NCBI RefSeq assembly: GCF_007992195.1
Contig: NZ_BJZU01000016.1
Location: 1 to 64,000 of the forward strand
Direction of reading: 5' to 3'
From: Methylobacterium oxalidis
GTDB lineage: Bacteria; Pseudomonadota; Alphaproteobacteria; Rhizobiales; Beijerinckiaceae
DNA: 64,000 bases
The position numbers were made by a program, and so were the translations under genes. The notes beneath the pieces are model-generated. The model had not been told where the DNA came from. It saw only the letters and a list, made by a program, of their open reading frames with translations, and did no database searches. Below, piece after piece: positions 1-9,303 of this stretch. How positions within the stretch are numbered: position 1 is the stretch's first letter; every line of letters begins with the position of its first letter.

Positions 1-919
1 GGGCGCCCGCCGATGAGGACGGTGTAGTCGAAGGCCGTGGCGTAGATGCACAGGGCCAGGAACCCGCCGACGCCCAGCAGCGCGCCGAGGATCGCGTAGG
101 GCCGGATCGTGCGGTTGGCGATGCGCAGCGCCCGCACCGTCTCTGGAATGGGGATCGGCCCGTGCGCGGGGCTTCGGCGATTCCTGCAGCCAGCCGAGAT
201 CGGCGTGCGTGCCGTCCCCGATCGTGGGGTGCGGGCGGAACACGGCCTCGATGCCGTGATCGCCGACCATCACAGGTGCGGGTGCGGGGTGTTTCGCGGC
301 CGCCGACGCGCTCTCGGGAGGCAGCGCGGTGTCGGCGAGGAACCCCGCCCGGAGGGCGTCCGCGAAGCGCTCCTCGAAGGCGGAAGGCTCCTCGCCCTCG
401 CCGCGCCAGTGGTCGCGCAGCAGGCTCCGACCGTCGCCCGGATCGCCCCGTTCGTGTGCTCCGACTATCTCGGTCGCGGTGCGACCATCGTAGAGCGGCG
501 CGATCACGGGCTGGATCAGCCCGACCGTCTGGTCGCGGGAGCGGGCGTCGCTCCAGGATTCGAGCGGGTGGGCCAGCGGCAGGTGCCAGTCGGCGTAGAC
601 GCCGGTCATGTTCCAGACCTGATCGGACGTGCGGAGGTACTTCTCCGGGTTGCGGTGGCAATCGAGGCAGAAGCGCATCTCGAACGCGTTCGCCCGGTAG
701 GTCATCTGCATGGCGGTGATCTCGCCGTGGCAGGTCGAGCAGCCGATCCGCTTCGTCACCTGGACCGCGTGATTGTAACAGACGTATTGCGGCAGGCGGT
801 TCAGCCGCACAGCGCACGATGCCGGCCGCCAGGATCGGCAGGCCCGCGATGCAGGCGATGCCGGTCAACAGGGCGAGGCGGTAGAGAGCGTCGGTGCCAG
901 GCGAGAAGAGCTGGCTCAT
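1..919 (-). pseudogene. Decayed alternative complex III operon remnant (actA/actB/actD fragments)
   Basis: Reading the minus strand from an ATG at 919, the first 36 codons give an ActA-like N-terminal membrane anchor (begins MSQLFSPG). Near position 811 the frame shifts, and a continuous open frame then runs from about 810 to 150. It holds the C-terminal part of ActA with two haem motifs (CSTCH, CLDCH, then RNPEKYLR) and passes directly into ActB-like sequence (LESWSDAR, IQPVIAPLYDG, then FRPHPTIGDG and GWLQESPKP). In a third frame, positions 1-165 resemble ActD (two membrane segments and a final IGGRP). The first ActA haems, most of ActB and all of ActC are missing. ActA is a pentahaem cytochrome, ActB an iron-sulfur/molybdopterin-like subunit and ActD a membrane subunit of a quinol-oxidising complex. 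Family assignment is from memory of conserved motifs. The gene order matches an act operon, so decay by deletion is the best reading. The remnant continues beyond position 1. Confidence 0.72.
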
Positions 920-1213
920 CGCCCGGCGATCCCGGCCGGCGGAACGCGAGATGGGTCGGCGTAGGAGGCGTACCGCTAGCCGTGTCCGTCCGCTGGAACG
1001 AGGGAACCCGAACGAGGCATCGCCTCACGCGTCTCAGTGGCAGGAACCGTGCCGCTGGGTGGAGACGGCGCAGGCGCGGCACGATCAACGGCGCGGGGCG
1101 CTCGCGCTCACCTGACGGGATCGTGACCGTCTCTCGGGTGCGCGGCCGCGCTTTGCGAGCGGGCGGGCGCACCGTAAGACCGCCCTGGACCCGAGCTCGA
1201 GCCCCGGACGGCG

Positions 1214-3784
1214 ATGGAACGCGATCCGATCCTCTTCGCGTGGCGCGCGGCGCCGCGCCGCCACGCCGCCGCGGTCGGGCTTGCGCTCGGCATCGGCGGG
1301 CCGCTGGCGGCGCTCGCCCTGCTCTGCCTGCGCGATCTCGTCGATACGCTCGGCCGCGACACGGCGTCGACGCTCCCTTACCTCCGCCTGAGGCTGCCGG
1401 GCGTCGATGGCGGCCTTGTGCTGGCGGAGGGCTGGCCGCTGACGCCGGTGGGGCTCGAACTCGCCGCCTTCCTCACGCTGGCCGGCACCGCACTGGCGCT
1501 CGCCGGGCTCGGCTGGATCATCGCTCGGCTGTGCTTCTCCGCCGAGGCGCGGGCCGCCTGGCAGCTTCGCCGCGCGGCGACCGACGCCATCCTGCACGCG
1601 CCGCTCGGCGCCCGCGACGAGGCGCGCGGCCTCGCGCATCTCGTCGGGGCGCTGCTCGGCCGGATCGACGGGCTTCTCGCGGTCGGGGTCCTGGTCCCGG
1701 CGCTGACCGCCGGTGCGGTCGTGATGTCGGCGCTCGCAGCACTCCTCGCGGCGCCCCGCCTCCTGCCGGTGGCGGTCGTCGGTCTCCTCGCCTCCGGCCT
1801 CGCCGGCGCCCTGATCCTGCGCACCGGCCGGGCCCGGGCCGAGCTGAGGCGCAGCGTCAGCGGCCTCGCCGAGCGTGCGCTCGTGGATCTCGTGCGGCGC
1901 CTGCCGGCGGTCCGCTCCCACGGCGCCGCCGCGCAGGAGCGCGTGCGCCTGCGGGCGAAGGCGCTCGCCAGCCGCGGCGCCCTCGGGCGAGCCGAGGCGC
2001 GCCTCGCCTACGCGCGGGCCCCGGCCGTCGCGCTCGCCGTTCTGCTGCCGGCACTCGCTCTCGGCGCGGCACTCTGGCGGGGCGCAGCGACCCCGGGGGC
2101 GCCGCCCGCGGACGTCGTCACCGCCGGCTCACTCGCGGCGGCGGGCGGCGCCTTCGCTCTCGCCGCCCTGCTCGTCGCCGTGACGCTGCGGCTCTGGGTC
2201 CTCCGGGCGGAGGTCGCGCCGTCCTTCCGCGAGATTTCCCGGGCGCTGAGCGACCTCGAGCGGCGGCGCCCGCGCGGAAGCGCGCACGCGCTCCCGGTGC
2301 CGGAGGCCGGGCCGCTGGCGCTCGCCGGCGTGAGTGCCTACGAGCCCGGCTCCGGTGAGCGCCTCGTCGGCGCCGATCTCGTCCTGCCGATGCCGGCCCA
2401 CGCGGCTATCACGGGCGGGCGCGGCAGCGGCGCGCGGGTGCTCGCGGGCGTCCTCTCGGGCCAGATCGAGCCGACCTCAGGCTCGGCGACCTTCGCCGGA
2501 CTCGACCTGCGCAGCTTCGATCCGGCCGAGCGCGCCCGGCGCATCGCCTACGCGGCGGGCGAGGCCATCCTGATCGAGGGGACGCTGCGCCAGAACATCC
2601 TCTACGGCGTCGATCCGGCCGCGGTGATCCAGGAACCCGTCTTCGTGGAGACGCTCCGGATCACCGGGCTCGACAGCTTCGTCTACGCGCGCGGTCTCGT
2701 CGGCCGGATCGACCCGGATGCCGACCCCGAGCTCGCCGGCGCCGTCGTCGCGGCGCGCCAGGCCGTGCGAGCGGCCCTCGCCGCCGACAATGCCGAGCGC
2801 CTCGTCGAGCCCTTCGATCCCGAGCGCTATAATCATCAGGCCACGGTCGGCGAGAACATCCTGTTCGGAGAAGCGGTCGGCACGGCCTTTGCCGCGTCCA
2901 ATCTCGGGCGTCACCCCTATCTGAGGGCGGTGCTGGAAGCGGAGGACCTCACGCGTCCTCTCGTCGAGATCGGGCTGCAGGTCGCCCGCAGCACAGTCGA
3001 GATCTTCGCCGACCTGCCGAACGACCACCCGCTCTTCGACGCGTTCTCGCTGTTTCCCGCCGCCGAGCGGGCCTATTTCGAGGATCTGGTCGCCCGGCAA
3101 TCCGAAGCCAGCGGCTGGCGCCGCGGGCCTGCCGGGCAGCGCGACCGGGAGCGCCTGATCGGCCTGTCCCTGCGCTACAGCGAGACGCGCCACCGCTTCG
3201 GGCTGATCGATGCGGCCTTCGAGGAACGACTCGTCGCAGCCCGCCGCTCCTTCTCGGCGATGCTGCCCATGCATCTCAAGGGACAGGTCGAGTTCTACGA
3301 TCCGGCCCGCGTGAACGCGGCGGCGAGCCTGGAGGAGAACCTGCTGTTCGGCCGGATCGCCTACGGCGAGGCCGGGGCCGAGGCGCGGGTGCGCGCCGTG
3401 GTCCGGCGGGTCCTGGCCGACGAGGACCTGGAACGCTCGGTGTACCGGCTCGGGCTGGAGAGCAGCGTCGAACCGGGGCTCGTGGGTGCCGGCAGCAGCC
3501 TCGGAGAGGGTGCGATCGGCCCGCGCGAGCGCGTCGCCATCGATCTCGCCCGCTGCCTCATCCGCGACCCGGACATCCTCGTCGTCGCGATCCTCCTCGA
3601 CGAGCGCAAGCCCGAGGATTTCCGCGAGCGGCTCGCCCGCCTGAGGGCGGCGCGCGCCGGCCGCGGCCTCATCGTGTGTCTGCCCGACGCGGCCGATCTC
3701 GGCGCGCTGCCGCCCTTCCACGCCGTGGCGAGCGTCGCCCGCAACACCGTCGTGGCTGCGGACGAGGAGCGGGTTCCGGCCTGA
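1214..3784 (+). CDS. Degenerate ABC-transporter-like membrane protein
   Basis: An 856-residue protein with a hydrophobic N-terminal half (several membrane segments up to about residue 340) followed by an ABC-like region that appears catalytically broken. The Walker A position (about residue 399) reads GGRGSGAR, with the essential lysine replaced, and the signature-like stretch reads LGEGAIGPRERVAIDLAR. Where Walker B should end in DEP there is VVAILLDERK. Three segments resembling the region just after an ABC Q-loop occur in one chain: TLRQNILYG (about 456), TVGENILFG (about 543) and SLEENLLFG (about 704). This suggests internal duplication or a large insertion. ATP hydrolysis seems unlikely; a structural or regulatory role is possible. 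It stands alone, with the L,D-transpeptidase about 150 bases downstream on the same strand. Coding is convincing from length and composition, but the function is unknown. Confidence 0.8.
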   Translation: MERDPILFAWRAAPRRHAAAVGLALGIGGPLAALALLCLRDLVDTLGRDTASTLPYLRLRLPGVDGGLVLAEGWPLTPVGLELAAFLTLAGTALALAGLGWIIARLCFSAEARAAWQLRRAATDAILHAPLGARDEARGLAHLVGALLGRIDGLLAVGVLVPALTAGAVVMSALAALLAAPRLLPVAVVGLLASGLAGALILRTGRARAELRRSVSGLAERALVDLVRRLPAVRSHGAAAQERVRLRAKALASRGALGRAEARLAYARAPAVALAVLLPALALGAALWRGAATPGAPPADVVTAGSLAAAGGAFALAALLVAVTLRLWVLRAEVAPSFREISRALSDLERRRPRGSAHALPVPEAGPLALAGVSAYEPGSGERLVGADLVLPMPAHAAITGGRGSGARVLAGVLSGQIEPTSGSATFAGLDLRSFDPAERARRIAYAAGEAILIEGTLRQNILYGVDPAAVIQEPVFVETLRITGLDSFVYARGLVGRIDPDADPELAGAVVAARQAVRAALAADNAERLVEPFDPERYNHQATVGENILFGEAVGTAFAASNLGRHPYLRAVLEAEDLTRPLVEIGLQVARSTVEIFADLPNDHPLFDAFSLFPAAERAYFEDLVARQSEASGWRRGPAGQRDRERLIGLSLRYSETRHRFGLIDAAFEERLVAARRSFSAMLPMHLKGQVEFYDPARVNAAASLEENLLFGRIAYGEAGAEARVRAVVRRVLADEDLERSVYRLGLESSVEPGLVGAGSSLGEGAIGPRERVAIDLARCLIRDPDILVVAILLDERKPEDFRERLARLRAARAGRGLIVCLPDAADLGALPPFHAVASVARNTVVAADEERVPA

Positions 3785-3937
3785 GCGGGAGCTGGCGCCG
3801 GTTTCCCTGCCGCCGCAGTCCGTTAGGACAGGGTGCCAGCCTCAACGGCGCCGCAATGCGCCGCCAGGATCCCGAATCGTGCGGGCCTCGTGCCGCACCG
3901 GCGGGCCGTCCGGCACCGTCGCATTTCCAGGCCGCCC

Positions 3938-5161
3938 ATGCTTCCTGCCACAGCCGGACAGCTTTTCCGCGTCGTCGGCCTCCTCGCGCTCGGCGCTTGG
4001 CTGCAGCACGGCGCCGCGGAGGCGCAGAACGCCAAGGCGGAAGCGCCGATCCCGGCCGCGACGCTCGCCCTGATGGCAGCCAAGGGCAGCATGGCGTCCG
4101 CGCCCGTCCTGTTTCGCGCCTTCAAGAAGGAATCGGAGATCGAGGTCTGGAAGAAGACCGCGGGCGGCCGCTTCGTGCACATCAAGACCTTCCCGATCTG
4201 CCGCTGGTCCGGCCAGCTCGGCCCGAAGCGGAAGACCGGCGACCGGCAGACTCCGGAGGGGTTCTACACGGTGGCCAAGAGCCAGATGAACCCGAACTCG
4301 CGCTACTATCTCTCCTTCGACGTCGGCTACCCGAACGCCTTCGACAAGGCGCACGGCGGCACTGGCTCGGCCGTGATGGTCCACGGCGTCTGCTCGTCGA
4401 TGGGCTGCTTCGCCATGACCGATCAGGTCGTAGGCGAGATCTACGCGATCGCCCGCGACGCGCTCGCCGGCGGTCAGGGGGCCTTCCAGTTCCAGTCCTT
4501 CCCGTTCCGCATGAGCGCTGCGAACATGGCGCGCCACCGCACGGACCCGAACATCGCCTTCTGGCGCCAGCTCAAGGAGGGCTCGGACCGCTTCGAGGCG
4601 ACGGGCGAGGAATTGCAGGTGAGCGTCCAGGGTGGGCGCTACGCCTTCGCGCCTTCGAAGGATCCGGCGAAGGAGAACACGGTCGCGATCCGCCGCGCCG
4701 CGGAGGAGGCGCGGATCGCCGCTCTCGTCGAAGATGGCGCGGCCGCGGTGCGCACCACCTACTCGGACGGCGGCCAGAACCCGTTCTGGGCCGCGCTCGC
4801 CCAGAAGGGCGTCTCCCTCGGCGAAGTCAGCCGGCCGGAGGCGCTGGCCTACGCGGGGCAGGAGGTCGTCGTCATCCCCGCGCGGCGTCCGCCGCCGCCC
4901 GTCCCCGAGACGGTATGGGCCGCCTGGATCGCACCCGGGAGCGGGCTGTCCTTCGATCCGGTCTCCGCCCGCTTCGTCGCCGCATACGAGCGGATGCCGG
5001 ACCGCTTCGCGCCGGCCGCGGCGAGCTACGCAGAGACGCTTCCGAGGCTGGTCCGCGTCGCTCTCGACGCCCCAGCGACCGATCGGAACGCCCTGCCGGC
5101 CGGGCTCTGGGCGCTCGCCGGCGACCCGTCCGCCCACGCGGGCCGCGTGGCGCAGCGCTGA
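3938..5161 (+). CDS. Exported L,D-transpeptidase (YkuD domain) family protein
   Basis: A 407-residue protein. The start at 3938 is chosen because it opens directly with a signal peptide (MLPATAGQL, hydrophobic stretch, then HGAAEAQ); the open frame extends further upstream but those residues look non-coding. The YkuD catalytic motif appears near residue 148 as HGVCSSMGC, with the nucleophilic cysteine and the histidine present, and the upstream GDRQTPEGFY segment is also typical. Enzymes of this family cross-link peptidoglycan stem peptides or attach proteins to peptidoglycan in the periplasm. The C-terminal 200 residues are not recognised. The gene follows the degenerate ABC gene on the same strand with a gap of about 150 bases, so co-transcription is possible. 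Confidence 0.85.
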   Translation: MLPATAGQLFRVVGLLALGAWLQHGAAEAQNAKAEAPIPAATLALMAAKGSMASAPVLFRAFKKESEIEVWKKTAGGRFVHIKTFPICRWSGQLGPKRKTGDRQTPEGFYTVAKSQMNPNSRYYLSFDVGYPNAFDKAHGGTGSAVMVHGVCSSMGCFAMTDQVVGEIYAIARDALAGGQGAFQFQSFPFRMSAANMARHRTDPNIAFWRQLKEGSDRFEATGEELQVSVQGGRYAFAPSKDPAKENTVAIRRAAEEARIAALVEDGAAAVRTTYSDGGQNPFWAALAQKGVSLGEVSRPEALAYAGQEVVVIPARRPPPPVPETVWAAWIAPGSGLSFDPVSARFVAAYERMPDRFAPAAASYAETLPRLVRVALDAPATDRNALPAGLWALAGDPSAHAGRVAQR

Positions 5162-5322
5162 GACGGGGTGGGGAGAACCGGAATGCATGACCCGCGGAGT
5201 GTGCGCGCACGCACATCGGTAACGCGCGCCGGTCACCACCTCACAGAGCGTGGAGAGCGCGAAGCATCTCCTGCCTGCCGGCTGAGCCGAGCAGGCGCAT
5301 TGACGCCGTCGCGCCGAAAGGT

Positions 5323-5344
5323 TCCTGATCGCGTGGGATCAGGA
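5323..5344. promoter_or_regulatory. Inverted repeat upstream of the MBL-fold gene
   Basis: A perfect inverted repeat with 8-base arms (TCCTGATC and GATCAGGA) around a 6-base centre, ending 20 bases before the MBL-fold hydrolase start. It could be an operator or a 5' hairpin. No regulator is encoded nearby, so the assignment rests on symmetry and position only. Confidence 0.45.
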
Positions 5345-5364
5345 CAGTTGGTAAAACGACCCCG

Positions 5365-6270
5365 ATGATGATGTCGAAACGTCCTGCCCCGGAAAGCGGC
5401 CTGTCGCTGCGTTTCTGGGGCGTCCGCGGCTCAACTCCCGTCAGCGGACCCGATTACGTCGAGTTCGGCGGCAGTACGCCGTGCCTGGAGGTCCGCTGCG
5501 GCGAGCGCCTGTTCCTGATCGATGCGGGGTCGGGCCTCTACAATTGCGGCCAGTTCCACCGGGAGACGATGCCGAAGACGGTCGACCTCCTGTTCAGCCA
5601 CCTTCACCTCGATCACACCGGCGGTCTCCCCTTCTTCAAGCCCGCGGTGTTCGACCCCGAGCGGACCGTCCACACCTACTGCGGCAATCTCGACGGCGCT
5701 TCCGCAGAGGAGGCGCTCGGCCGTCTCTTCGCGCCGCCGCTCTTCCCGGTTACACTGGACGTGCTTCCCTGCACGATTCAGCACCACGGCTTCAGGGCCG
5801 GCGAGACGCTGACGTTCCCGGACGGGATGCAGGTGGACACCATCCTCCTGAACCATCCTCAGGGCTCGGTGGGCTACCGCTTCGAGCACGGCGGCAAGCG
5901 CCTCTGCGTGATCAGCGACATCGAGCACAGCGATCCCTGGCCCGACCCGAAACTCCGGGACTTCGTCGCCGACGCCGACCTGATGGTCTACGACGGCATG
6001 TTCACGGACTGCGAGTACCCGACCTGTCGCGGCTGGGGTCACTCGACCTGGCAGAAGGGTGTCGAGCTCGCCCGCGCCGCCGGCGTGAAAGCCCTCGGGA
6101 TCATCCACCTCCATCCCTGCCACTCCGACGATCGCCTGAGAGCCGTCGAGGCCGAGATGCAGGCGGAGATGCCCACCGCCTTCATCGCCCGCGAGCGGCA
6201 GGTGGTGCAGGTGGGGGCGCCCGCCCGCAAGATCCGCAGCAAGGGTCTCGCGCTCGCGGCGATCGCATGA
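5365..6270 (+). CDS. MBL-fold metallo-hydrolase
   Basis: A 301-residue cytoplasmic protein of the metallo-beta-lactamase fold. It opens with FWGVRGSTP, typical of the RNase Z/phosphodiesterase-like branch, and carries the metal-binding motif SHLHLDHTGG near residue 78. Further likely ligands are the histidine in LNHPQGSVGY, the aspartate in ISDIEHS and the C-terminal histidine in IHLHPCH. Members hydrolyse cyclic nucleotides or related phosphodiesters, but the substrate cannot be read from sequence. Three ATG codons lie in tandem near the start and no strong ribosome binding site is visible, so the exact start is uncertain by one to three codons. It is monocistronic and convergent with the permease downstream. 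Confidence 0.87.
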   Translation: MMMSKRPAPESGLSLRFWGVRGSTPVSGPDYVEFGGSTPCLEVRCGERLFLIDAGSGLYNCGQFHRETMPKTVDLLFSHLHLDHTGGLPFFKPAVFDPERTVHTYCGNLDGASAEEALGRLFAPPLFPVTLDVLPCTIQHHGFRAGETLTFPDGMQVDTILLNHPQGSVGYRFEHGGKRLCVISDIEHSDPWPDPKLRDFVADADLMVYDGMFTDCEYPTCRGWGHSTWQKGVELARAAGVKALGIIHLHPCHSDDRLRAVEAEMQAEMPTAFIARERQVVQVGAPARKIRSKGLALAAIA

Positions 6271-6289
6271 GCGCGAGAGGCGCTCCGCC

Positions 6290-7768
6290 TCAGCGTCTCG
6301 CCTGGCTCTCCTCGCGCCCGATGCGGCTGTTGCGGCGGCTCCAGGCGAAGTAGATCACGAGGCCGATGCCGAGCCAGACGAGGAGGCGGATCCAGGTCTC
6401 GCCGTCGAGCGACACCATCATCGCCCCGCAGCTCAGGATGCCCAGGATTGGCACCAGCGGCACCAGCGGCGTGCGGTACTCGCGCTTCGCGTCCGGCTGC
6501 GTGCGCCGCAGGATGATCACCCCGAGGCAGACGAGCACGAAGGCCAGCAGCGTGCCGATGCTCGTCATGTGCCCGAGCTGGCTGATCGGCAGAAACCCGC
6601 CGAGTGCGCCGGTGAAGACCATGAAGAACAGGTTCGAGCGGTAGGGCGTCTTCCACTGAGGGTGGATGCGGGAGAAGAGGCCCGGCAGCAGCCGGTCCTG
6701 CGACATGGTGTAGAAGACGCGGCTCTGGCCGAGCAGCAGCACGAGGATCACGGTAGAGAAGCCGGCGATGATGCCGAGGGTCACGAGGTTCTTGAGCCAG
6801 GGGAACGGCGTCTGCGCGATGGCCGTGTTCACCGGAGCCGCGTCGCCCCGCATCGCATCGTAGTGGACGAGGCCCGTCAGCACGCCCGCGAACAGGATGT
6901 AGATGACCGTGCAGATCGCGAGCGAGCCGAGAATGCCGATCATCATGTTCCGCTGCGGGTTCTTGGCCTCCTGGGCGGCCGTGGAGACGGCGTCGAAGCC
7001 GATATAGGCGAAGAACACGACGCCGGCCGCGCGCATGATGCCGCTCCAGCCGTACTCGCCGAAGGTGCCGGTGTTCTCGGGGATGAACGGCACGTAGTTG
7101 GCGGGCTTGATGTAGAACAGGCCGACGCCGATCACCGCCGCCACCACGGCGAGCTTGATCATCACCACCGCCGCGTTCACCCGCGCCGACTCCCGGATTC
7201 CGACCATCAGCAGGTAGGAGCAGGCGCAGATGATGACGATCGCCGGCAGGTTGACGAGGCCATGCGCCGTGGTCCCGTCGGCGAGCTGGTAGGTCTCGAA
7301 GGGCGAGTGGACGAGGTTGCCGGGCAGGTCGATGCCGAACTCGTGCAGGAAGCGCACGACGTATTTCGACCAGCTCACGGAGACGGTCGCGGCTCCCACC
7401 GCATACTCGAGCACGAGATCCCAGCCGATGATCCAGGCGACGAACTCGCCCATCGTGGCGTAGGCGTAAGTGTAGGCCGAGCCTGCGACGGGGATCATCC
7501 CGGCAAGCTCGCTGTAGCACATGCCGGCGAAGGCGCAGCCGATCGCCGCGATGGCGAAGGAGATCACCACCGCCGGCCCCGCATGCTCGGCCGCCGCGAT
7601 GCCGGTCAGCGAGAACAGGCCCGCCCCGATCACCGCGCCGATCCCGAGCCCGATCAGGCTCCAGGGTCCGAGGGTGCGCTGCAGCTTGTGCTCGCCGGCC
7701 TCCGCGTCCGCGTTGAGGCGCTCCAGGGATTTCGTCCGCAGGAGGTCGCTCGTCAGGCCCGCCGTCAT
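6290..7768 (-). CDS. APC-family amino acid permease
   Basis: A 492-residue inner-membrane transporter with about 12 hydrophobic segments. The start at 7768 is chosen because AAGGAG lies nine bases upstream; the open frame extends 22 codons further. The first membrane helix has the APC signature GIGAVIGAGLFSLTG, and later GFDAVSTAAQEAKNPQ is typical of cationic amino acid transporter-like members (the YfnA/CAT branch). It probably imports an amino acid by proton symport; specificity cannot be told. It is convergent with the MBL-fold gene, and the TenA gene lies upstream on the same strand after about 140 bases. Confidence 0.9.
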   Translation of the reverse strand: MTAGLTSDLLRTKSLERLNADAEAGEHKLQRTLGPWSLIGLGIGAVIGAGLFSLTGIAAAEHAGPAVVISFAIAAIGCAFAGMCYSELAGMIPVAGSAYTYAYATMGEFVAWIIGWDLVLEYAVGAATVSVSWSKYVVRFLHEFGIDLPGNLVHSPFETYQLADGTTAHGLVNLPAIVIICACSYLLMVGIRESARVNAAVVMIKLAVVAAVIGVGLFYIKPANYVPFIPENTGTFGEYGWSGIMRAAGVVFFAYIGFDAVSTAAQEAKNPQRNMMIGILGSLAICTVIYILFAGVLTGLVHYDAMRGDAAPVNTAIAQTPFPWLKNLVTLGIIAGFSTVILVLLLGQSRVFYTMSQDRLLPGLFSRIHPQWKTPYRSNLFFMVFTGALGGFLPISQLGHMTSIGTLLAFVLVCLGVIILRRTQPDAKREYRTPLVPLVPILGILSCGAMMVSLDGETWIRLLVWLGIGLVIYFAWSRRNSRIGREESQARR

Positions 7769-7907
7769 CGCTGTCAGCTCCTTGCTGGAAGAAGGGCGCA
7801 AGCCCCCGTGCCGTCGTGCGGCAGCCCCCGTCAAGCTAGCAGAGCGCGGCCGACCGACCAGCCTGCGGACGGGTGAACGCGAGGAATTCGTGCCTGGCCG
7901 GCAAGGA

Positions 7908-8588
7908 TCAGACGGGCCAGACCGCCTCGCGATAGGCGCCGTCCCAGAACATCCACTCGAGGCGGGTCGCGTGCGCGAAGGCCCGGTGCATGCGCGCCAG
8001 CAGCGCGGGCGCCGCGAAGGCGGCGGCCTCGTCCGTCGCCGCGATCATCTCCGCGACGGCGCGGGCGAAGTCCTCGCCCGCGTAGGTGTCGATCCAGGCC
8101 TGGTACGGGTTGCCGGTTGCCGCCCGCGCGTGGATGTCGCGCCCGACCTCGGCGTAGATCCAGAAGCAGGGCAGGAGCGCCGCGAGCACCACCTCGTAGG
8201 GCTCGGCGTAGGCCGTCGCCAAGAGGTAGCTCACGTAGTGATCGCAGGCGGGCGATAGCGGCGTGGCGGCAAAGGTCGCGGCGTCGATCCCGTAGGCGCG
8301 GAAGAAGCCGCCGTGCAGCGCCCGCTCGACCACGATGGCGGTCTCGGCCGCGCGCGCGAACTGCACCATCCTGTCCGGGTCGGGAGCCTTCGCGGCGGCG
8401 ATGCTGAGCGCGCGCCCGAAGCCGATGAGGTAGTGCGCGTCCTGCACCATGTAGTGCCGGAAGCGCTCCGGGCCGAGGCTTCCGGCGGCGAGCTCGGCGT
8501 TAAACGGCATGGCGCGGATCACCTCGTAGAGATCCGCGTTCCGGGCCCAGGCCTGCGTCGAGAAGTGCGCCGCCTCGTCTCGATCCAC
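7908..8588 (-). CDS. TenA-family (thiaminase II / TENA-THI-4) protein
   Basis: A 226-residue all-helical protein of the TenA family, which hydrolyses aminopyrimidines for thiamine salvage. The motif LLPCFWIYAEVG includes the cysteine expected as the nucleophile, and RLEWMFWDGAYR near the C-terminus matches the family end. A GTG start at 8588 is preferred because GGAGGA sits six bases upstream; an in-frame ATG at 8618 has no such site. The gene follows the response regulator with only a few tens of bases between them, so it is probably the last gene of a histidine kinase, response regulator, TenA operon. No other thiamine genes are in the window. Confidence 0.85.
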   Translation of the reverse strand: MDRDEAAHFSTQAWARNADLYEVIRAMPFNAELAAGSLGPERFRHYMVQDAHYLIGFGRALSIAAAKAPDPDRMVQFARAAETAIVVERALHGGFFRAYGIDAATFAATPLSPACDHYVSYLLATAYAEPYEVVLAALLPCFWIYAEVGRDIHARAATGNPYQAWIDTYAGEDFARAVAEMIAATDEAAAFAAPALLARMHRAFAHATRLEWMFWDGAYREAVWPV

Positions 8589-8628
8589 GCTCGGTCCTCC
8601 GGACTCGCCCGTCAGCATCGAACGGTGG

Positions 8629-9303
8629 TCATCCCTGCCGCTGTGCCTGCGTCACCGCCACGTGGATGAGCTCCGCCAGCGTGCGGACGCCCAGCTTCTG
8701 GCGCATCTGCGAGCAGGCGTTGGTGATGGTCTTGTAGCTGACGGACAGATCCGTCGCGATGGCGCCGTAGGACTTGCCTTGGGCGAGCCGGGCCAGGATC
8801 TGCTGCTCGCGCGGCGTGAGCTGGGATTCAGGCGTCCGCCGCGCGTCGGTGCGCAGCATCGCGACCTCGGTGGCGAGGCGGCGGTCGAGGTAGACCTCGC
8901 CGACGCGAACCCGCTCGAAGGCGTCGTAGAGCTCGGCCGAGGCGTGGTCCTTCAGCACGTAGCCGAGGGCGCCGGCCTCGAGGGCGCGCGCGACGATCAC
9001 CGGATCGTTGTGCATGCTGAAGACGAGGATGCGCGTTTTCGGCTCGACCGCCTTCATGCGGCGGATGAGACCGAGCCCGGCGAGGCCGCTTCCCTGGAAG
9101 GTCAGGTCGCAGATCACGACGGGCGGGCGCAGGCGGTGAAACAGGCGGTAACCCGCCACGACGCTGGTCGCCTCCGCCACGGTCTCGATGCCGGCGTCCT
9201 CCAGAACCCGGCGGCACCCCTGCAGGACGATCGGGTGGTCGTCGATCACCAGGACCGGAAGGCGGGTGGTGACGGCGGTGGTGTTGGACGAGATCGCGTT
9301 CAT
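8629..9303 (-). CDS. LuxR-type (NarL family) response regulator
   Basis: A 224-residue two-component regulator. The receiver domain (residues 15-135) has the acidic pair in VIDDHP, the likely phosphoacceptor aspartate at residue 66 (VICDLTF) and the lysine in YVLKDHA. The C-terminal LuxR-type helix-turn-helix runs from QLTPREQQILARLAQG to TITNACSQMRQKLGVRT. Its ATG overlaps the stop of the upstream histidine kinase (ATGA), so the two are translationally coupled and almost certainly cognate. It resembles the LuxR-type regulators that control C1 metabolism in methylotrophs (FlhR/MoxX type), but the similarity seen here does not prove that role. Confidence 0.92.
   Translation of the reverse strand: MNAISSNTTAVTTRLPVLVIDDHPIVLQGCRRVLEDAGIETVAEATSVVAGYRLFHRLRPPVVICDLTFQGSGLAGLGLIRRMKAVEPKTRILVFSMHNDPVIVARALEAGALGYVLKDHASAELYDAFERVRVGEVYLDRRLATEVAMLRTDARRTPESQLTPREQQILARLAQGKSYGAIATDLSVSYKTITNACSQMRQKLGVRTLAELIHVAVTQAQRQG

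Noticed and set aside
109..2358. 749-residue plus-strand open frame
   Set aside because: Arginine/proline-rich and overlapping both the act remnant (other strand) and the ABC-like gene (other frame), which have recognisable motifs.
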